8,422 bases of DNA from an uncultured Clostridia bacterium. GTDB taxonomy: Bacteria; Bacillota; Clostridia; TANB77; RGIG9151. Each line of letters starts with the position of its first letter. The stretch's first letter is position 1. The notes beneath the pieces were generated by a model. It saw only the letters and a program-made list of their open reading frames with translations, was not told the origin of the DNA and searched no databases. The translations under genes and the position numbers were made by a program. Location of the stretch: assembly GCA_934500865.1 (NCBI GenBank), contig CAKSUD010000068.1:1-8422 (forward strand), read 5' to 3'. Below are positions 5,443 through 8,422 of this stretch, in pieces.

Positions 5443-7647
5443 ATGTTTGATATACATGATACGAAAACAATAAAAGATTCTGTTCATGGATATATCTCTA
5501 TACCTAAATGCTTTGTAAACCATATAATAGATACCGAATATTTTCAGAGATTAAGAAACATTGAACAGACGGGCATGCGTATATTATACCCTAACGCTAA
5601 GCATGATCGTTACTGTCACTCGTTAGGTGTGTTTTATCTTGGAAACAAAGCAGTTGATGCATTGTTGGATAATTTCTCTCGTGATAAACTTTGGAATATA
5701 AGCAGCGACCAAAAAAGCATTTTATTTTGGGCAAAGAACAAGGTGCTTTTTTTGATTGCATGTCTTCTTCACGATATAGGGCATACACCTTTTTCGCATT
5801 CGCTAGAAAATCAGATATATAAGAATTCCGGAACGAGAGGAATAAATGACAGGATAGCTGAATTAATTGTCGAATCTGAACACCTCGATGTTTCTGAGAA
5901 AAGTAATATGTCAATTAAAATTAAATCAGCAGCGCCCCATGAGCAACTTGGGGCGCTGCTTGTATTGGAAAAGATGAGAAAGAATATTGAAGATATATTT
6001 GATGAACTTATCGATATATCTTATCCCAGCATTAATTCATCAAACATTCTTATTTCCGAATACTATAAATATAATCCGACAATAGATAAGACTGATTTAG
6101 AATCTGACATATGCTTTATCATAAGAATGATACTGGGTTTAAAATATGAGGAACATTTTCCTGAAAAACAAATCCAAAATTGCTTTATTGAACTATTGAA
6201 TGGCGGAAATTTTGATGTTGACAAGCTTGACTATATCATACGAGATACTAAAATGTCTGGTATAAATAATGTATCCATTGACATTGAACGCCTATTAAAC
6301 TCGATATGCATTATTACAAAAACTATTTACAAAAATACTGAATTTACGGATGATAAACGATTTTCTCAAGTACCAATATATTCTATTAAAGTTGATGGAA
6401 CAAACAATATGAAATTGCAGATAAAAGGAAATTTTAAGGGGGTATTTAAATTTCATCCTGACACGAAAGTTGTCGTCGAATGTGGAAGTTACATAGAATC
6501 CTTAAATGGTGTGACAGGTGATGCGAATATAATTTTATCGAAGCCTGTTGATTTTACTCAAGAAAGCCAGATTTTTGTAAATAATATTGAAAAAGGTGCT
6601 TCCGAAAACGGTAATAAAACAATTTTCCCAGACAATGATACTAAGAAACCGATACGCTGTATCATTAGAAATGCTCAACTAACAGATAATAGCAAATTTA
6701 CTTTTAAAACTCAGGACACAAAAGAAAATCGCATTGAACTTGTCGTAAATGGAAAATGCAACATGGAAGTGGAGGGAAATTTCTCGTCTAAAGGTTCGGT
6801 TATATTTTATAATGAAACAGTTATCAGCGGAAGCGTAGAGGAATTAATTGTACTCGGCAATATGATTACAGACAATATTCCAAATCCAAATTGTTACAAC
6901 GCCTTTTCAATTGGTTTTAAGAAACAGGCTATTAATATTATTGCCAATGTATTAGAAGCTAGGGATTACCTTTATTTGTGGTGCTATGCAAATCACAAAA
7001 TAATATACTATGCAAATTTCCTTTTGCCAGCTCTTTCTGTTTCGCTAGCAACTCCTAAAGACTCTGAATCTTTCCCTTGTTGGTCGTTAGATTATAACAA
7101 TCTAATAAATCTTGATGACGCATATTTATGGACATTGTTTCGTTTTCTTAAAGGCAAGTGTAAGGAAGAGGAAAACAAATTACTTGAAGAATTATTCACT
7201 AGAAAGTATAAGAAAAGCATTTGGAAGTCATTAGCAGAATATGATATCTTTTTTGAAAAATTTAATGATGAACAAAAGATGGATATTTCTAATACTCTTT
7301 CGAATATGATAAACGAGGATTTGCCTAATGTTAAGAATGATACTGGTTTTTTAGCCGGTTTCCTTGAGCAAAGTCTCATTGATTATCTCATTAAAGAAAT
7401 TCCTGATTTTTCAGGATTAAATTGCCTTGTATATGTAAAAGCAGGATACATCCCCAAAAAAACTGATGTCTTTAATACATTTCTTTTGATGGGAAATGAG
7501 GCAGTAACAATGGATAGAATTCAATTGCTTAGAAATAAGGATATAGTCACGCAGCGAAAGACTGCCCATTATTTTTATTTATACTATGATTCGAGTTCAG
7601 TAATAGATCACCAGAAATTGATTGAATGTATTATCAAAAAAAACTAA
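5443..7647 (+). CDS. SAMHD1/dGTPase-like HD phosphohydrolase with beta-rich insertion
   Basis: GAAGGAGG lies just upstream of the ATG, 15 bases after the previous gene. The N-terminus follows the SAMHD1/COG1078 pattern: FQRLRNIEQTG (34-44), then R56 and H59 in HDRYCHSLGV, and LLHDIGHTPFSH with H110-D111, H114 and H119. HEQLG has H166, and DVDKLDYIIRD has D260, Y264 and R267. These match SAMHD1 H167, H206/D207, H210, H215, H233, D311 and Y315, so the metal site and catalytic residues are intact. The enzyme probably removes triphosphate from dNTPs or a related nucleotide. Residues ~307-480 form a Gly/Asn-rich, beta-strand-rich insertion inside the HD fold. The fold resumes with LEARDYLYLWCYANHK (R507). 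A helical region of about 200 residues ends the protein. At 734 residues it is longer than typical bacterial relatives (about 400-500). As last gene of the operon it is the probable effector. Confidence 0.88.
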   Translation: MFDIHDTKTIKDSVHGYISIPKCFVNHIIDTEYFQRLRNIEQTGMRILYPNAKHDRYCHSLGVFYLGNKAVDALLDNFSRDKLWNISSDQKSILFWAKNKVLFLIACLLHDIGHTPFSHSLENQIYKNSGTRGINDRIAELIVESEHLDVSEKSNMSIKIKSAAPHEQLGALLVLEKMRKNIEDIFDELIDISYPSINSSNILISEYYKYNPTIDKTDLESDICFIIRMILGLKYEEHFPEKQIQNCFIELLNGGNFDVDKLDYIIRDTKMSGINNVSIDIERLLNSICIITKTIYKNTEFTDDKRFSQVPIYSIKVDGTNNMKLQIKGNFKGVFKFHPDTKVVVECGSYIESLNGVTGDANIILSKPVDFTQESQIFVNNIEKGASENGNKTIFPDNDTKKPIRCIIRNAQLTDNSKFTFKTQDTKENRIELVVNGKCNMEVEGNFSSKGSVIFYNETVISGSVEELIVLGNMITDNIPNPNCYNAFSIGFKKQAINIIANVLEARDYLYLWCYANHKIIYYANFLLPALSVSLATPKDSESFPCWSLDYNNLINLDDAYLWTLFRFLKGKCKEEENKLLEELFTRKYKKSIWKSLAEYDIFFEKFNDEQKMDISNTLSNMINEDLPNVKNDTGFLAGFLEQSLIDYLIKEIPDFSGLNCLVYVKAGYIPKKTDVFNTFLLMGNEAVTMDRIQLLRNKDIVTQRKTAHYFYLYYDSSSVIDHQKLIECIIKKN

Positions 7648-7710
7648 TGAAGGTTAAACCATGCCCTTCCGAAATTACGGATACAAGTGGTAAAACACAC
7701 AATTAATATA

Positions 7711-7738
7711 AAAAACCTACTCAATTGAGTAGGTTTTT
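7711..7738. terminator. Terminator closing the three-gene operon
   Basis: AAAAACCTACTC (7711-7722) pairs perfectly with GAGTAGGTTTTT (7727-7738) around AATT, 64 bases after the HD gene stop. The A/T tails make it bidirectional. Copy B of the 36-bp repeat begins immediately after it, just as copy A follows the hairpin at 2988-3020, although the stem sequences of the two hairpins differ. Confidence 0.8.
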
Positions 7739-7774
7739 CTTATATCTGTTTATCTCTTAGGTTTCCATTTAAAA
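7739..7774. repeat. 36-bp direct repeat, copy B (beside terminator)
   Basis: This segment aligns with 3029-3064 without gaps. Positions 7757-7774 (TTAGGTTTCCATTTAAAA) are identical to copy A. The minus-strand reading NCGFKWKPKR then TAA is open for only a few codons upstream (YNYLFYG), so if it is a gene end the gene is almost entirely gone. The copy marks the right limit of the operon. Confidence 0.6.
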
Positions 7775-7842
7775 CCGCAATTACCATAAAATAAATAATT
7801 ATATCAGGCTTAGAATTTACAATTTACGTTATAAAAATATGC

Positions 7843-7848
7843 TATACT
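7843..7848 (+). promoter_or_regulatory. Possible extended -10 promoter upstream of the small basic protein
   Basis: TATACT at 7843-7848 is preceded directly by TGC, an extended -10. A TTTACA lies at 7816-7821 but is 21 bases away, so it is a poor -35. If used, this promoter would give the 7953 gene a leader of about 100 bases that retains its ribosome binding site, unlike the stronger promoter at 7906-7934. Confidence 0.3.
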
Positions 7849-7905
7849 TTAATATGCTCGTTTTGAAAGTTTATAAGAGAAGCAATATAAAACGTATAAA
7901 ACCTA

Positions 7906-7934
7906 TTGACTTTTTAGCACTTTTTTGTTACAAT
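7906..7934 (+). promoter_or_regulatory. Promoter overlapping the ribosome site of the 7953 gene
   Basis: TTGACT (7906-7911), a 17-base spacer and TACAAT (7929-7934) make a near-consensus promoter. AGGAGG follows at 7936-7941. A normal start site about 7 bases after the -10 would fall at about 7940-7941, inside or just after the AGGAGG, so a transcript from here would carry little or no ribosome binding site. Confidence 0.6.
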
Positions 7935-7952
7935 TAGGAGGAAATATTATTT

Positions 7953-8153
7953 ATGTTAAGGCGGTTAATGAAAATGATAAAAACAATCGTCAAAGAAAGC
8001 TTTGTCATGATAGAGCGAAAAGAAAAAAGAGGCAAAAACTTTCTAGTAAGTGAAATGAAAGCAGTTGAAATTTGCTTAAATCCTAATTCGCCAAAGCGAG
8101 GACACAATTACTTAGCTAACGCATATAGAATGTCGGACTGGGAAAAAAGATGA
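7953..8153 (+). CDS. Small basic protein of unknown function (66 residues)
   Basis: The ATG at 7953 follows AGGAGG by 11 bases; in-frame ATGs at 7968 and 7974 are alternatives but are further from it. The protein has no signal peptide or clear membrane helix. The first ~33 residues are Lys/Arg-rich and helical (MKMIKTIVKESFVMIERKEK). They are followed by VSEMKAVEICLNPNSPKRG and a helix HNYLANAYRMSDW, which looks like a small folded domain. I do not recognise the family. Its stop codon overlaps the start of the next gene (ATGA), so the two are translated together and may act as a pair. Confidence 0.65.
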   Translation: MLRRLMKMIKTIVKESFVMIERKEKRGKNFLVSEMKAVEICLNPNSPKRGHNYLANAYRMSDWEKR

Positions 8154-8422
8154 TAACCGACTATAAAACCAACTATAAAACAAAGATAATTGACTTTTTT
8201 ATTAGTCATATAAAAACTAGAATAATCTTAATTTGCGTCTTTCCACTTTGGTTTTCATTTGGAAATAATTTTTTTGGAACTACACTCAAATTAAAGCAAG
8301 ATGGAGAAATGACACCTCGTGGGTGGGTAGTGAATGGAATAGCATTTGTTTTATATGTTATTTTGAACATAATTATTGGTTACATTCCCAAAAGGAATGA
8401 ATCTCTTTCCAAGCAAAAAGAA
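8150..8422 (+). CDS. Membrane-anchored protein, N-terminal 91 residues (runs off right edge)
   Basis: The ATG at 8150 overlaps the upstream TGA by four bases, and GGGAAAAAAG precedes it. A basic, amphipathic N-terminus is followed by a first membrane helix (IILICVFPLWFSF, residues ~25-37), a short loop (LKLKQDGEMTPRGW) and a second helix (VVNGIAFVLYVILNIIIGYI, ~60-79). A charged stretch (PKRNESLSKQKE) then continues out of view. Two N-terminal helices before a charged region suggest a membrane anchor for a cytoplasmic domain that is not in the window. No function can be assigned from the visible part. Confidence 0.7.
   Translation, partial: MITDYKTNYKTKIIDFFISHIKTRIILICVFPLWFSFGNNFFGTTLKLKQDGEMTPRGWVVNGIAFVLYVILNIIIGYIPKRNESLSKQKE

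Noticed and set aside
5597..5914. Minus-strand frame of 105 codons inside the HD gene (also 7092-7379)
   Set aside because: Antisense shadows of a gene with complete catalytic motifs; no ribosome site for either.
3365..7660. Nine-base word GGTTAAACC at 3365-3373 and 7652-7660, just before the first and just after the last operon gene
   Set aside because: It could mark cassette ends, but nine bases in AT-rich DNA can recur by chance and nothing around the two copies aligns. The 36-bp repeat is better evidence for borders.
1..8422. CRISPR array, tRNA or rRNA genes
   Set aside because: No regularly spaced repeats, cloverleaf folds or rRNA-like sequence were seen on either strand.

Overview
The window is AT-rich and has clostridial features: A/T-ending codons, strong AGGAGG-type ribosome binding sites, TTG starts and U-tailed terminators. 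It looks like an accessory island of a gut-type Firmicute (Clostridia), built from decayed prophage, insertion-sequence debris and several small modules. This assignment is inferred from style, not from a taxonomic marker.

Region 1 (1-1900) is a broken prophage segment. The end of a probable IS66-type element, with its accessory gene reading off the left edge, has cut into a homing endonuclease gene (SANT/Myb-like repeats plus an HNH nuclease). That gene lies just upstream of a tape-measure exon and is probably intron-encoded. The exon carries an in-frame TGA and is then interrupted by a group I intron whose P1, P3, P4, P6, P7 and P8 helices can be drawn from the sequence. No tape-measure coding follows.

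Region 2 (1900-3250) holds a minus-strand membrane protein gene split by one amber codon, and a compact convergent unit resembling a type I toxin-antitoxin locus: a 22-residue hydrophobic peptide on the minus strand faced by a short plus-strand RNA, sharing a bidirectional terminator. A second terminator and a transposase-like fragment follow.

Region 3 (3314-7774) is the main item: a three-gene plus-strand operon with its own promoter and terminator. It encodes (i) a compact ABC/OLD-like ATPase fused to a class I SAM methyltransferase, (ii) a 111-residue protein of unknown family overlapping it by 4 bases, and (iii) a 734-residue SAMHD1/dGTPase-like HD phosphohydrolase with all catalytic residues and a beta-rich insertion of about 170 residues. 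A 36-bp direct repeat, each copy next to a terminator hairpin, brackets the operon. The architecture suggests an anti-phage system in which an ATPase/methyltransferase sensor controls a dNTP-destroying effector. I do not recognise the gene combination as a named system.

Region 4 (7840-8422) begins another unit: a promoter, a small basic protein and a translationally coupled two-helix membrane protein running off the right edge. This part of the window has no recognised function.
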